A stretch of 64,000 nt of DNA from Solanum dulcamara (GCF_947179165.1 NC_077237.1:61611523-61675522), one strand, 5' to 3'. Shown: positions 1 to 11,774, counted from the stretch's first letter. Made by a program: numbers and translations. Notes: a model not told the origin generated them from the sequence alone.

Positions 1-1105
1 ACATGATTTTTGGAGTAAATCTTGATCATTTTTGATCATTTTTGTTCCTGTGCAATGGGGATTCTTGTGGGAACATTCTGAGGCCTTTTTACGTCCTAAA
101 AACCTTGTAAGTTTTGTGTAAATTTCATTATTTCTTGCATTTTAACACTATTCTAAGGCTTAAAATTGGTTGGGTTGTTTGAGCTTTTTCGGTGCTCGGA
201 ATAAGCCCATTTTTGGGAGAATAAGTTCCTTGATTTAGGACCTTGTGATGGGGTTGGTTTTTCAATTTAGTGTGTGGGGTCCCAATGTCGAATTCTGACT
301 CGATTTTAGTTCCGTTTGTAACTATAGCAATATGGGTATCGTTGACCTTGTTTTGATGTGTTCTTTAATAATTTGATAGAGTGGCATCATTTGGAGAAGG
401 CCCGAAAAGGAAAGACTCAACTTTAGTTGTTCAGGTGTGGTTTCGACTTTGAGGTAGGCTATGGCTTACTCTTTTTAGACTTGACTTGGCTAGAATTATA
501 TATTTTTAATAAAAACGCATGATTAGGTTGGTGATTTAGGTGCTAATAGTTCATTGAGGAGTTGGTAGTCGATGATCATCGTTAGTGATTAGTTTGAGGT
601 TTTAGTCAGTGGATCCATAGCCTAGGTGATATTTTGACTTGTTCACATCGTGTAGAATCCTTAGAAATTGCTCCGAGGTGATTTGAACTTAGGATGTCGC
701 GTGTTTGACTTGTTTGGTGTCAGTTGGTCTCTTATTATAACTTTTGGCCTATATTTATGATGGTGATATGTTGGTTCCGAGGCCGTGTTTTGGGTACAAC
801 GGAGTCTCAGGTGAGTAATATATGATTTTGACATACTACCTTCATTTATTTGTCTCGCTGGTGTTAAACACCCTTTTTAAACAAAATAAAATGGTGATAT
901 TAAGATTTTTAATTGATGAATAAATGTAATGATTTAAAAGAAATATAGGTGATATTTTTACTTATGGCATTTTCCTATTTCAAAAGCTTGAGGCGTGAAT
1001 TCTGGGCAACACATTGATACATATTTTAGGTTATTATTATTGTTATTATTATTATTGAGAAACTCGAGGCGTGAATCCCGAGTGGCCTATTGATGCATAC
1101 TTCGG

Positions 1106-1152
<47 letters not shown>

Positions 1153-1962
1153 TATTATTATCATTATTATTTTTCAAAAGCTTGTAGGGTGATTTTCGGT
1201 CTCTTTATGATACATTTGGAGAATATTGAGTCATAATTACGAGTTTATATTTGGGCATTCTTTTGATATTTTATGGGTTGAGGTTATGGATGTGATTACC
1301 TGTTTGTTGGGTTACTTGATTATTGTATTATCTTCCCGTACCCTTTTTCCGAACTCATAGACTTTATGCTTCACTCTTATTGTTATTAGTATCATCGTAC
1401 TACTTATTATATATTTTATTCTTTCTGAGCTCGGTCAGCCTATGATGCCCACTAGATACCCCATATTTTGGTACTTATACTGCACTTCTACTCCTTTTTG
1501 TTGTAGCTCCCAATTTGAGCAACCCTCAATGCGTGCCTAATTATCTCTAGTGGTGCCAGTTCCGGATTGTGGTGAGCTCCCGGCATTTAGAAACTTGCTA
1601 CATTCCCTCCTTTATTCTGTCTTGTATTTTGTATTTTGAACATTCAAATCTATATTGTATATTTATACATATTGTCAGCTTTTGTACTTAGTAGCTCCTA
1701 TATAGGTGACACTAGGTCCAGGGTTTGGTCTGGTGTCAGTTCATCATTTCTTTTGGTCACTATCGCGCCTTTTGTATATTTTGCATCATATTTACATATC
1801 TATATCTTTGCCTAATTTCTTTTGTCATATTCTTTCGCTTTCACCTTCTTATGTTATTAATGATTTAATTAGATTGAGATTTGTCTTCCGCTTGACTTGG
1901 GTTTGGTTTACCTACTCGGGGTTATAGTAGGCACCATTATGGCCTAAATTTGGGTCGTGACA
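1..1962 (+). mobile_element. 5' LTR of Gypsy element G1 (left end outside window)
   Basis: This long terminal repeat would drive and terminate transcription of G1. It ends in GGGTCGTGACA at 1952-1962, directly before a primer-binding site, which fixes the right boundary and the orientation. The stretch 930-1962 is repeated at 6016-7527, for example the block around 1182-1300 and that around 6838-6960, so the two are the LTRs of one element. The left start is beyond the window. It contains the block with GGTACY and TTTTGGTACT (about 1440-1490) found in most LTRs here. LTR identity is firm; clade assignment to Tekay/Del-like chromoviruses is inference from the pol sequence. Confidence 0.88.
1031..1170 (+). 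repeat. (TTA)n microsatellite in G1 5' LTR
   Basis: Two TTA tracts (1031-1055 and 1106-1170, with a few ACT and TCA variants) are separated by a short unit beginning GAGAAACTCGAGG. The same arrangement lies in the 3' LTR, where the tracts are several times longer. Confidence 0.9.
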
Positions 1963-1965
1963 GAG

Positions 1966-1977
1966 TGGTATCAGAGC
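1966..1977 (+). other. G1 primer-binding site
   Basis: TGGTATCAGAGC, three bases after the LTR end, is complementary to the 3' end of plant initiator methionine tRNA, the usual primer for minus-strand synthesis in Gypsy elements. It is the least mutated PBS in the window. Confidence 0.9.
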
Positions 1978-2167
1978 TTAGGTTCACTGATCTCACCATT
2001 ATAGGAGCAAGTGTCTAGTAGAGTACCAATGATCTATAGATAACATCCATAACCAATCTTCGGGAGGCTATCCGACATTATTAGGAATTAAGTCACTATT
2101 TTTGTTTCTGATCAAGCACTGATGATGATGAATACCTCTAACTTCTAAGAGTTTCACTCTTTCTCAG

Positions 2168-3478
2168 ATGGCGAGGATGAGATCTTATTGGGGTAGATGA
2201 GGACCCCCTTCGCCTATAGATAGAGCCCCAGCTTGGGGTAGAGATCAAGGCCGACATAAAGGTTGGGGTATATCTCAGGCCACATTATCAGTGCCAGAGC
2301 CAGACAAAGAGGTTGAGCAATATGAGCCTCAACCAGCGGAGGAGCATCCAGCCTAGCCTCCACCCAGATTCATAGCCACCCTAGTTCTAAGGATACTCTA
2401 TCCTGGATCCTCTACTTCATGGAGGGTATGTCTCGAGTAGGGACATTACCTAGCACTTCAACCAGACCTTAGATCCGAAAGGAGGCTCAGACTTCAGGGA
2501 AGGAAGCTAGGCCAGTTATAACTGCGAAGGAGCAGAAGATGTTGGTATAGGTTTATTTTATTGGGCCCTCCCAGATTCTCCAGTGCCGCGGGGGAGGATG
2601 CTTATGAGTTTTTGATCAGTTTCTAGGAGAGTTTTCATAACCTCGAGTTGGTAGAGTCTCATGGGTTTGATTACACTACTTTTCAACTAGATAGACCAGC
2701 AAAGTAGTGGTGGAGGTCTTATCTCAGTTGTAGACCCACGAGATCGCCACTGATGTCATGGACTCAAGTCTCCGAGGATTTCTTGTAGAAGTATGTACCC
2801 CATAGTTTAAGGAAGAGGTTAAGAGATAAGTTCATATCATTGGTATAGGAATCAATAATAGTCACAGAGTAAGAGTCTTGGTTCCATTAGCTCTCCAGGC
2901 ATGTCACTATGTATATGCTGATAGAGGAGGAGCATATACATCAATTTGTTAGAGGGTTATTGATTTCTCTGAGGTTGCCTACCGAGTATATGGTTGCATC
3001 GGGATATTCTTTCCTACAAATAGTAGATCATGCCCATACTATTGAGGCTATATATCATGAGGCCTACAAAGGCAACGACAAGAGACCTCACTGCCAAGGC
3101 AGTTTCAATGGGCACTAGTCACGCGATAGGGATTATTTTGGCAGAGGACATCCCCAGTGATATCCACCCAGTAGACCTGTACAGGTAGCCTTGCATCTTA
3201 CCGATGATAGATTAGTAAGTGCCAGCGGTCAAAGAAGCTAGACTTTGGGTCAGTCTTCTCGAGGTCAGACTTCTGAGTATTCCAGGTATGGTAATCATTT
3301 AGGTTCAGTCGGGATATCACATGGTGGTTCACTCAGAGGTTCATGCTATGAGTGTGATATGGTAGGCCATTTTTCTAGGAAGTGTCCTACTATTACACAT
3401 CACTAATGTCAGATGCTCTACAGTCAGCAAGATCAGGTAGCTTAAGGTGCAACTCTAGGACCTCTTGAGTAAAGGATT
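2168..3478 (+). pseudogene. G1 gag pseudogene
   Basis: Remnant of the capsid/nucleocapsid polyprotein that would coat the element RNA. An ATG at 2168 opens a basic N-terminal region (MARMRSYWG) that meets a stop after about 10 codons. The capsid part is recognisable at about 2590-3100 (motifs DAYEFL, WWRSYLS, FVRGL). An intact CCHC zinc knuckle (C-X2-C-X4-H-X4-C, starting CYECDMVGHF) lies at about 3346-3390. Several in-frame stops and frameshifts interrupt it. Right after the knuckle the sequence jumps to reverse transcriptase, so the protease is missing. Identification as Gypsy gag is secure; it cannot be translated as it stands. Confidence 0.82.
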
Positions 3479-4725
3479 TATCAGGCCTAGTATGTCTCCT
3501 TAGGGTTCCCCTATTTTATTCGTAAAGAAGAAGGATGATACCTTGTGTATGTGTATTGATTACAGGTAGCTGAACAACTTGACCATCAAGAATAGGTACC
3601 CGATGCCGTGGATTGATGATTTATTTGACCAGTGAAGCAATGTTCTCTAAGATAGACTTGAGGTCAGGATATCACCAGTTCAGGATTAGGGATTCAGATA
3701 TCCCTAAGATTGCTTTTAGTACTCGATACGAGCACTATAAGTTCTTAGTCATGTCTTTCGGGTTGACTAATGTCCCCGCAGCATTGATGGATTTCATGAA
3801 CCATGTGTTCAGGCCCTACTTAGACTCTTTTTTCATTGTATTCATTGATGACATTCTAGTCTACTCCGGGAGCAGAGAGCAGCATGAGCAGCACTTGAGG
3901 ATAGTACTTCAGACTTTAAGGTAACAACAGTTGTATGCCAAATTCACTAAATGTGAATTTTTGCTTGATTATGTGGCATTCCTTAGGAACATGGTATCGA
4001 AGGATGGGATTATAGTAGATCTGGCAAAGATAGCGGTAGCTCGTGATTGGGCTAGGCCCACTTATCCTACCGAGGTTCACAATTTCGTCTAATTGGTAGG
4101 GTATTACAGATAGTTTTTGGAGGGGTTCTCTTATATTGCAGCACCTTTGACCAGATTGACTCAGAAAAATATTCATTTCCAGTGGTCTGACGAGTGTGAG
4201 GTAAGCTTCCTGAAGCTCAAGGCCTTATTAACTTCACCTTCGATCCTTACTCTTCCTATTGATGGCCAGGGATTTACAATGTATTGTTATGCTTCAAGTG
4301 TTGTCTTGGGTTGCGTTCTAATGCAGCAGGGTAGAGTTATTACATATGCTTCTAGGAAGTTGAAGGTGCATGAGCTAAACTACCCCACACATGATTTAGA
4401 GTTGGAAGAGGTAGTCTTCGTATTGATGATTTAGAGGCATTACTTATATGGAGCCCATTGTGAGATCTACACTGACCACCATAGTCTTCAGCACATATTC
4501 AGCCAAAAGGACCTTAATTTGAGACAGCGCAGGTGGTTGGAGTTGTTAAAGGACTATGATGTCACTATTCTCTATCACCCAAGTAAGGTAAAAATGGTAG
4601 CAGACGCTTTGAGCCGGAAAGCAGTGAGTATGGGGAGTTTGGCATTCTTATCAGTTGAGAAGCGGCCTCTAGCTTTTGACATTCATTCCTTATCTAACCA
4701 GATGGTTCGCCTTGATATTTTTTAG
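3479..4725 (+). pseudogene. G1 reverse transcriptase / RNase H pseudogene
   Basis: RNA-directed DNA polymerase plus RNase H of a Gypsy pol. RT motifs run in order: FIRPS at about 3479, CIDYR at about 3553, [12 protein letters not shown] at about 3649, FGLTN at about 3760 and the catalytic FIDD box at about 3841-3852, which is intact. A small deletion near 3635 shifts the frame and removes part of the segment after FDQ. RNase H begins near 4250; its first catalytic aspartate is lost (YCYAS instead of YCDAS at about 4285) while the later YTDH motif at about 4470 is kept. Stops lie near 3922, 4091 and 4431. The RT N-terminus and the whole protease were deleted at the junction with gag. Confidence 0.85.
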
Positions 4726-6006
4726 CCGGGCAAGGTACTTGTTTGTGTAGAGGCTAGGTCTTTCTTGATGGAGCAGATTCAGGCACAACAGTTTGAGGGC
4801 CCACAGCTGAGGGTGATTTGGGATAAGGTAGTCAGTGGAGAGTCTAGGAAGGCAACCTTAGATCCGGAGGATATTTTGAGGATTGAGAGCTGTATATATG
4901 TTCCTAGAGTTGGAGATCTAGTTAGACTTATCCTTGAAGAGGCCCATTATTCCAGATATTCCATCCATCCTGGTGCGGCGAAGATATATTGTGACCTACG
5001 ATAGCATTACTGGTGGTGTGGAATAAAGCAAGACAATATAACTCTTTTGGCTAGGTGCTTGAATTGTCAATAGGTTAAGATCGGGCATCAGAGGCCAGGT
5101 AGTTTGACACAGCGACTACCCATTCCAGAGTGGAAGTGGGAGCAGACATCTATGGACTTTGTAGTAGGTTTACCACATACCTCCCAAGGTTTTGATTCTA
5201 TTTGGGTCATCGTGGATCTATTGACCAAGTCTGCTCACTTCTTACCGGTCCAGACTACCTACACTTCACAAAAGTTGGCTCAAATTTATATTCAAGAGGT
5301 ATTTCGATTGCATGAGGTGCCAGTATCTATCATTTCAGACCGTGGTACTTAGTTCACTTCACATTTCTGGGGTCTATTCAGAAGACGTTGGGCACCCGAG
5401 TCGATCTCAGCATTACTTTCCACCCCTAGACCAATGGCCAATCAGAGAGGACTATTCAGGTCTTGAAGGATATGCTACGAGCTATGTTATTGATTTTGGA
5501 GGTCAATAGGATTAGTCCTTGTATTTGGAAGAGTTTGCATATAATAATATCTACCATTCGATCATTAATATGGCCCCCTTTGAGGCATTGTATGGTAGGA
5601 GATGTCATTCCCTAGAGGGCTAGTTTGATGCCTTTGAGGTTAGGCCTTGGGACAATGATTTGCTGCGTGAGTCGATTGATAGAGTTTGTATGATTCAGGA
5701 GGGGCTCCGTACTGCCTAGAGTAGGCAGAAGATTTATGCTGATTGGAAGGTGCAGCATTGGGACTTTATGGTTAGAGACTGGATATTCCTTCGAGTGTCG
5801 TTGATGAAGGGCGTGATGAGATTCGGGAGGAGGGGTAAGCTTAGCCCCAAGTTCATCGGCCCTTTTGAGATCTTGATATAGGTAGGGGAGGTAGCTTATG
5901 AGTTGGCCTTGCCCCCTGCACTATCAGGTGTTCATCCTGTATTCCATGTTTTTATATTGCGGCGGTACATTCTAGACATGTCTCACATGCTTCAGTGGGA
6001 TTCAAT
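4726..6006 (+). pseudogene. G1 integrase pseudogene (C-terminus deleted)
   Basis: Integrase of the same pol. The HHCC zinc domain is at about 4940-5080 (EEAH..YSIHPG..CLNC), and a TAG at 5071-5073 replaces the Gln codon of the C-Q-Q-V-K motif. The catalytic core follows, with MDFVVGLP at about 5152 and SDRGT at about 5336, the first two acidic residues of the DDE triad; a TAG follows directly. Frameshifts make the part after 5350 patchy, but SERT-like and GRRCHS motifs can be followed to about 5615. The C-terminal MKGVMRFG segment (about 5803) and a FHV(F)xLRRYIPD segment (about 5945) remain. At about 6006 the gene stops and sequence from the middle of the LTR begins, so the chromodomain-type tail, the polypurine tract and the start of the 3' LTR were lost together. 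Confidence 0.82.
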
Positions 6007-6009
6007 TCA

Positions 6010-6292
6010 GTTAATGATTTATAAAAAACACGGGTGATATTTTTACTTATGGCATTTTCTTATTTGTAAAGCTCGAGGCATGAATTCAAGGTGACCCATT
6101 GTTATATATTTTGGGTTATTATTAATATTATTATTATTGAGAAACTCGAGGTTTGAATTCAGGGTGGCCCGTCGATACATATCTCGAGTTATTATTATCA
6201 TTCTAGGTGGTCCGTCAATACATATCTCATATTATTAGTACTATTATTATTATTACTATTATTATTACTATTATTATTACTATTATTATTAC

Positions 6293-6373
<81 letters not shown>

Positions 6374-6635
6374 TATTATTATTATTATTATTATTACTAC
6401 AACTACTACTACTACTACTACACTATTATTATTATTATTATTATTATTATTACTACTACTACTACTACTACTATTATTATTATTATTATTATTATTACTA
6501 CTACTACTACTACTATTATTATTATTATTATTACTACTATCTATTTGTAGGTACACACATTTGAGGATCAAGACTAGAATAGCCATGGATGGACTCTGAC
6601 TCTAAACGAAGGAATCTACTACCACTACTACTACT

Positions 6636-6673
<38 letters not shown>

Positions 6674-7527
6674 ATTATTACTATTATTATTATTATTACT
6701 ATTATTATTACTATTACTATTATTATTACTATTATTATTATTATTATTAATGAGAAACTTGAGGCATGAATCTTGGGTTGCTCGTAAATACATATCTCGG
6801 GTTATTATTATTATTATTATCATTATTATTTTTCAAAAGCTTGTAGGGTGATTTTCGGTCTCTTTATGATACATTTGGAGAATATTGAGTCATAATTACG
6901 AGTTTATATTTGGGCATTCTTTTGATATTTTATGAGTTGAGGTTATGGATGTGATTACCTATTAGTTGGGTTACTTGATTATTGTATGATCTTCCTGTAC
7001 CCTTTTTTCGAGATCATAGACTTTATGCTTCTCTGTTATTATTATTAGTATCATCGTGCTACTTATTATATAATTTATTCTTTCTGAGCTTGGTCGGCCT
7101 ATTATGCCTACTGGGTACCCCATGGTTTGGTACTCAAAATGCATTTCTGCATCTTTTTGATGCAGTTCCCAGTTCGTGTCACCCTCAGCTCCCACTATTC
7201 TCTCTTTTGTTCTGACTTGTATTTTGTATTTTGTATTTTGAATAGTCTGATCTGTATTGTATATTTATACATATTATCAGCTTTTATACTTAGTAGCTCC
7301 TGTATAGGTAACACCATGTCCAGCTGTCGGGCCTTTTGTATATTTTATATCATAGTTGCATATCTATATCTTGGCCTAATTTCTTTTATTATATTCTTTT
7401 GCCTCCGCATTCTTATGTTATTAATGATTTAATTATATTGAGATTTTTCTTTCGCTTGACTTGGGTTTGACTTGCCTATTCGGGGGTTATAGTAGGCGCC
7501 ATCATTGCCCAGATTCGGGTCGTGACA
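6010..7527 (+). mobile_element. 3' LTR of G1, 5'-truncated, with expanded microsatellite
   Basis: Homologous to 930-1962 of the 5' LTR and ending in the same GGGTCGTGACA (7517-7527). It lacks the first 0.9 kb or more of the LTR: pol is joined directly to an internal LTR position (TGATTTATAAAA). The trinucleotide region has grown and been duplicated. After 6831 the two LTRs run nearly parallel again, with small deletions around 7140-7200. Confidence 0.87.
6186..6830. repeat. Expanded compound trinucleotide array (TTA/CTA/TTG)n
   Basis: Almost pure TTA/ATT with blocks of ACT and ACA fills 6186-6535. A short unique stretch follows, then (ACT)n-(TTG)n-(TTA)n at 6613-6750 and a third tract at 6800-6830. 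Copies of a GAGAAACTYGAGG-type linker separate tracts, so a linker plus microsatellite unit has itself been duplicated. Reading frames through it give only homopolymer-like peptides and are not genes. Confidence 0.93.
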
Positions 7528-8727
7528 GTTTGATGAGTTGATATTTTACCAAGTCATTAGACTCAAATTCATGAGTTATGGCTATTTTTCAATGTTAATT
7601 GAGGGGATTTTAGGCCTTAGTTCTTTTGAATGTAGGCATTCCGAGATATGATTGTTTCATTATGGCAATCCTAATGTAAGATTCTTGGAGAGGTTTGGTT
7701 CCTTTATAGCCATCCCTGTGTAAGATTCTTGGAGAGGCTAGGTTCTTTTATAGCTATCTCAATGTAAATTCTGGGAGAGACAAGGTTCCTTCATGGATAT
7801 CCCGAGGTAAGATTTTGGGAGAGGCTGATCTTTGTTATGACTACCCCCGATGTTAGATTCAAAGTGGTGGTAGATCTGGATTGCGGCCATTTCGATGTAA
7901 GATTCTGAGGGAGGCTAGGCTTAGGTTGCGAGCTACACTGACAAGGATTCTAGGGTATCCCTTGCTGAGTTTCTTTTAATGATTTCTAGTTACTTCTATT
8001 ACTACTTGTCGTTAGTATAGTTTTTTGGTGTACTTATTTTGCTTTTGGGGGTCTTGTCAAGTTATTCCTTCTATCATGTCTTTTGTATACACCTTCTGGG
8101 ATTATGGGGGCCCAACGAGGTTATAGTTAGCTTAATTTACTTTGATATCTGCTTTAGTTCTTCTTATGTAACTAATGATTTACTTTATTGTTATTGTTCC
8201 CTCTACTGTCTTTACTTACTATTTTATTTGCTCGCGTTTTATTGTCCTTTTACAATCCCGAGTTTGATTGGCCTATGATTCCTATTAGGTACCCATTGTT
8301 TTGGTACTCATACTACACTGAATCATTTTTCCTTGATGCAGATTCGAGCTCTAGTCGTCCTCATTGATTCTCGTGTAGTTGCAACCGGTATTTTTAGATT
8401 GAGGGTGAGCTTACTGGTGTACGAAGTTGATTCATCTCCTTTTGTATATTTTGACTAGTCTTTTATATTTCGAGACGGTCTATATATTTGGAGTTGTCTA
8501 GTCATGTACTCTTTTTTTAGTAGTTTTTGTACTGATGCCAACTAGGTTCCCTTATACAAATGTTGGCTTATGTTTTTTCCACTGTTATCTCTTTTACATA
8601 ACTTGCATCTTACTCGTGTTGGTACTTTCGCTCCCTAGTCCCGTTGTTTTTGTTTTGGCTATGTATTGGCTTACCTACTTGTGAAATTTAGTAAATGCTA
8701 TCATGAGCTGCATTCTGGGTCGTGAAA
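7528..8727 (+). mobile_element. LTR fragment, different family, 5'-truncated
   Basis: Starts right after the G1 3' LTR and runs to an LTR-type end (CTGGGTCGTGA, about 8714-8725) with no recognisable PBS after it. The middle holds the block GGTACCCATTGTTTTGGTACTCATAC at 8289-8316 shared with the other LTRs, followed by a GAGGGTGAGC element. No coding sequence. It is a truncated or solo LTR; the left end cannot be defined because it abuts G1. Confidence 0.65.
7640..7935 (+). repeat. 44-bp tandem repeat, about six units
   Basis: Diverged units share the core TGTAAGATTCTTGGGAGAGGCTAGG. The TAAG anchor (TTAG or TAAA in some units) recurs at 7677, 7721, 7765, 7808, 7853 and 7898, a spacing of 43-45 bp. 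It lies inside the LTR fragment, upstream of its conserved GGTACC block. Confidence 0.85.
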
Positions 8728-9789
8728 ATTCTTTCCTTTAGCTAATAAGATATTTTAGTTTCTTGTGTTTGAAAAATCCAAAAAGCGTAGAGTTTCTGAA
8801 CAATGCCTCCAGCTCAAGAATATCATTCATAGAACTGACCATCAAATTATATATATTCATTAGAGTAGAGTTATCTCAAATCAAATATAGATCAATTAAT
8901 AAATAATAATTTTATAAAAGAATTAGTTCATACTTTGAATATTTTTCTTTAAAAACAAAATAAAGGAGGAGGTTGTGCTTATGAAAATATCCACCAAACG
9001 AAAGTGAATGGTAAAGATTTTCAAAACTCCATAAAAGAGACTTAAGAAAGAAAAGGAATAAGAACAACAGGAGGAATAATAACTTTCATAACAAAAAGAA
9101 AAAAAAATTGAAAATGCCAAGCTTCACGTATGCTTGTATGTTGATCAACAAAAAGAAGTCAAAGAAAAATTCAAATTAAGCATGCATATACATTATTAAA
9201 AAATTCAAGAAGAATATGAAAGCACAAATATTATGATTTATCAATGAGGATAATATGGGGAAAAAACTAATCACCTATAGGCACCGCTACAAGAAACAAA
9301 TTACAAGTACATAAAACTTGAAACAAAATCAAAAAAAATTAAATTAAATGTAAACAAAATGAGGGGAAAATCTCATTAAAAATCCACTGCTTCAATAAAA
9401 GCTGCAACGGAAATCTTGGTTACCACCTTTCCATTGATCACTAGAACATGTTATATGTGATTATTTATGCTAATAAAACATCCATTGGTTTTCCTCGAAC
9501 CATGAGAAACTTCATGGGTTGAACTTATAGTAATACTTACCATTTATGAGATGCAATGCTTGGAGAATATTTTTTTGTCTTAGATGTGATGGTTACAGAT
9601 TGCTCTATTGAAAAGGTAGTGTTATTGAGCTTAAAACAGAAAAGAGATAGGCAAATCAGACAGCAAGACAATATGTAGAGTACCTCATTAGTCATAATAT
9701 TCCCACTCTTGTATATTTATATGATCCGTCTTATACAATCACCTTTTTCAAATAGTTTGTTCTCTTGCACAAAATTCACACAATGTTTG
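8728..9789. other. AT-rich spacer, no recognised gene
   Basis: No LTR, TIR or recognised protein. On the minus strand a short coding-like run lies at about 9370-9550 (peptides such as NGKVVTKISVAAFIEAV), with one stop and no family I recognise; it may be an old gene fragment. A CACTA-like string (CTACAAGAAAC, about 9286) occurs without a partner terminus. Confidence 0.5.
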
Positions 9790-10557
9790 TGTTATACCCA
9801 AAAAAATTTAAGCTAAGACCCAAACCATTCTTCTTATGCCTATATGCTTGAGCCCAATGACGTTTTATTATATATATGTTTTAGGATCAATTCCTAAGTA
9901 TTTGAAGTGTATTAGAGGTGAATTAGGGTCCTAGGGAACCTTTAGTACTAAGTCGAGTTAAAAGATCCTTTACTGATTGAGTTTTCGTATAAGCTCATAT
10001 AAGGATCACCTTCAAACGTCCATATCTCTCATAATATTAAGAGTTAGGTGTCCCAATCCTATCAAGTTAAAGATCTTTGAGTTCTCTTTCTAACGCCACT
10101 ATGTTTGCCTCATTTTGAGTTCAGAGTAAATCATTATGACCGTTGTACCAGAGACTATTGCTGTAGCCATTTGGGGCCTAAGGTGGCATGCCAGCAGTGC
10201 GCCCGAAACTGACTTTAATAGTGTGGGATATCGCCGTGCGCCAGCAGTGCGTTCGAACCTGTTTTTCAAATTTTTCTTAATGAAAGGCATTTTGGAATTT
10301 TTCCACCTTTTCCAAACTTAACCCAAGTCATTTTGGGACTAATATTTGCCCCTTATCAATACCCTAAGGGTATTTTCTCTCATTTAACACTTAGAACTTT
10401 GAGAGAAGAGAATTGGAGAGAAAAAAGAAACCTAGGGTTCAAGGTTTTCAAGTCATTCCTTCAAAATCTCGATTGTGCCTTCGATTTCCTAGTATGTAAG
10501 GCTAACTAAAATATGGATTGAGTTCATCCATGTACCTTACTTCGTTGATTTGTTGAA
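9790..10557 (+). mobile_element. LTR fragment of the TGTAAGACC family (5' part only)
   Basis: Begins TGTTATACCC at 9790 and shares an extended stretch with the solo LTR at 22038-24459: the block about 9885-10140 (GATCAATTCC..AAGTYGAGTTAAAAG..GAGTTTCGTRTAAG..TTCTCTTTCYAACKCCACTA) matches about 22440-22700. It also has the leader-type end with TTCATCCATG at about 10525. At about 10550 it changes abruptly into the LTR of G2, so its 3' half is missing. Confidence 0.7.
10180..10262 (+). repeat. Short duplicated GC-rich motif in LTR
   Basis: GCCAGCAGTGCG occurs twice (about 10190 and 10240) in an otherwise AT-rich LTR, at the position where related LTRs carry their inverted motif arrays. Confidence 0.6.
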
Positions 10558-11771
10558 TTGGAGCTTTTATAACTTGAAAATTTAACTTCGGTCATAACTT
10601 ATGGAAAATGACCTTGGAATGGGATTCTGACGGTTCTATTAGCTCCGAATTGGCCAAATTAGGCTAATAGCGTGGTCGACACAAATACCAAGACAATCAG
10701 TGGAGTTTAGGACTATTTGACATTTTTGCCTTCGAAATTTAGCCTATAGTTTACTTTGGTAAACATTCTTGAAAAACACGCTCAGATGAAAATTATGATA
10801 GCGTGGTTAGTTCTGGAATGTCGATTTTTGTCTAGAAGAATCCTTTGTATGTTTGTCGGGGCTTTAGGTCTAATTCTGACACCCGTTTTGTAATTTGGCT
10901 CAAAATAGCCCATGGGTGTGGGACCCACTTTCAGTCGTAACGACCTGATATGGAAATTTTAACTGTGACATTTAGTCTGAAACGTTGAATTTGGTAGTGT
11001 AGCATATCTCATTATGGGTTGAGGTGTGAGATTTTTTGAAATGGTTTAGTTCAATTTGGAGAAATGGTGATACTATTGAAATCCTTTTGGTTCCGTTAAT
11101 TTCCTTTCAGCTATTCTAGGATATGTTAGGCTTATGGGAGTCCGTGTAGGTGGTTACTCTTTATTTTTGCACGAGCATACCCATCGGTTTTATGGGAGCC
11201 CAGCGGAGTTGGTTAGATTCTTTCTCTCTGTTTCCTAGTACGCTCGTGTACATACCTACATTTACTTCTTGCCCTATCTTTGGTTGTGATCTCTTACTCA
11301 TATTTTAGTTTACTTTTGCTTATCTTGCTCAGTTGGCCTATGATGTCTACTGGGTACCTACTATTATGGTACTCATACTACACTTTACATCTATTTTCAT
11401 GATACAAGTTAAAGTACTATCTACCGGCGTTGATTCGAGCCAGCCGCAGTCGTGATCGAAGGCGAGGGTGAGCACATAGCGTCCTAGATTTATCCATCTC
11501 CTTCTGTACATACATTTTGTCTGTCTTTTGCTTTTACTAGCAGCTCTATACAGGTTACTTCTAGGTTTTGGGAGGGATTCTTTTTGTGTTGTATATATTT
11601 AGTTTCTTTCATGCGTTCATGCATGCTCCTGTTATATTCCTTACTGTTTAGATTAAATTGTTGGTCTTCTTCCTTAACATCCCATTTCTTATAGTTCCGG
11701 GATATGGGTCAACCTGCCTATTGGTGGGTCATGGTAGGTGCAATCATGACCTAAAAAATGGGGTCGTGACA
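10558..11771 (+). mobile_element. 5' LTR of Gypsy element G2 (truncated and internally deleted)
   Basis: Parallel to the G2 3' LTR (16767-20005) over two blocks: about 10558-11015 matches about 16910-17360, and about 11020-11771 matches about 19200-20005. The first 140 bp and a central block of about 1.85 kb present in the 3' LTR are absent. It ends GGGTCGTGACA (11761-11771), followed by the PBS. Confidence 0.82.
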
Positions 11772-11774
11772 AGT

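Noticed and set aside
3916..4176. 86-codon minus-strand frame
   Set aside because: Shadow of the RT/RNase H coding sequence of G1 on the other strand.
6207..6823. Long open frames of Ile, Leu, Thr, Asn or Ser runs
   Set aside because: Translations of the trinucleotide array on both strands; no start context, domain or neighbour supports a gene.
7640..7935. CRISPR-like spaced repeats
   Set aside because: The repeats are contiguous diverged tandem units without unique spacers, in plant LTR DNA.
9284..9296. CACTA transposon terminus (CTACAAGAAAC)
   Set aside because: The start is CACCGCTAC, not CACTAC, there is no inverted partner and no 3-bp duplication was found.
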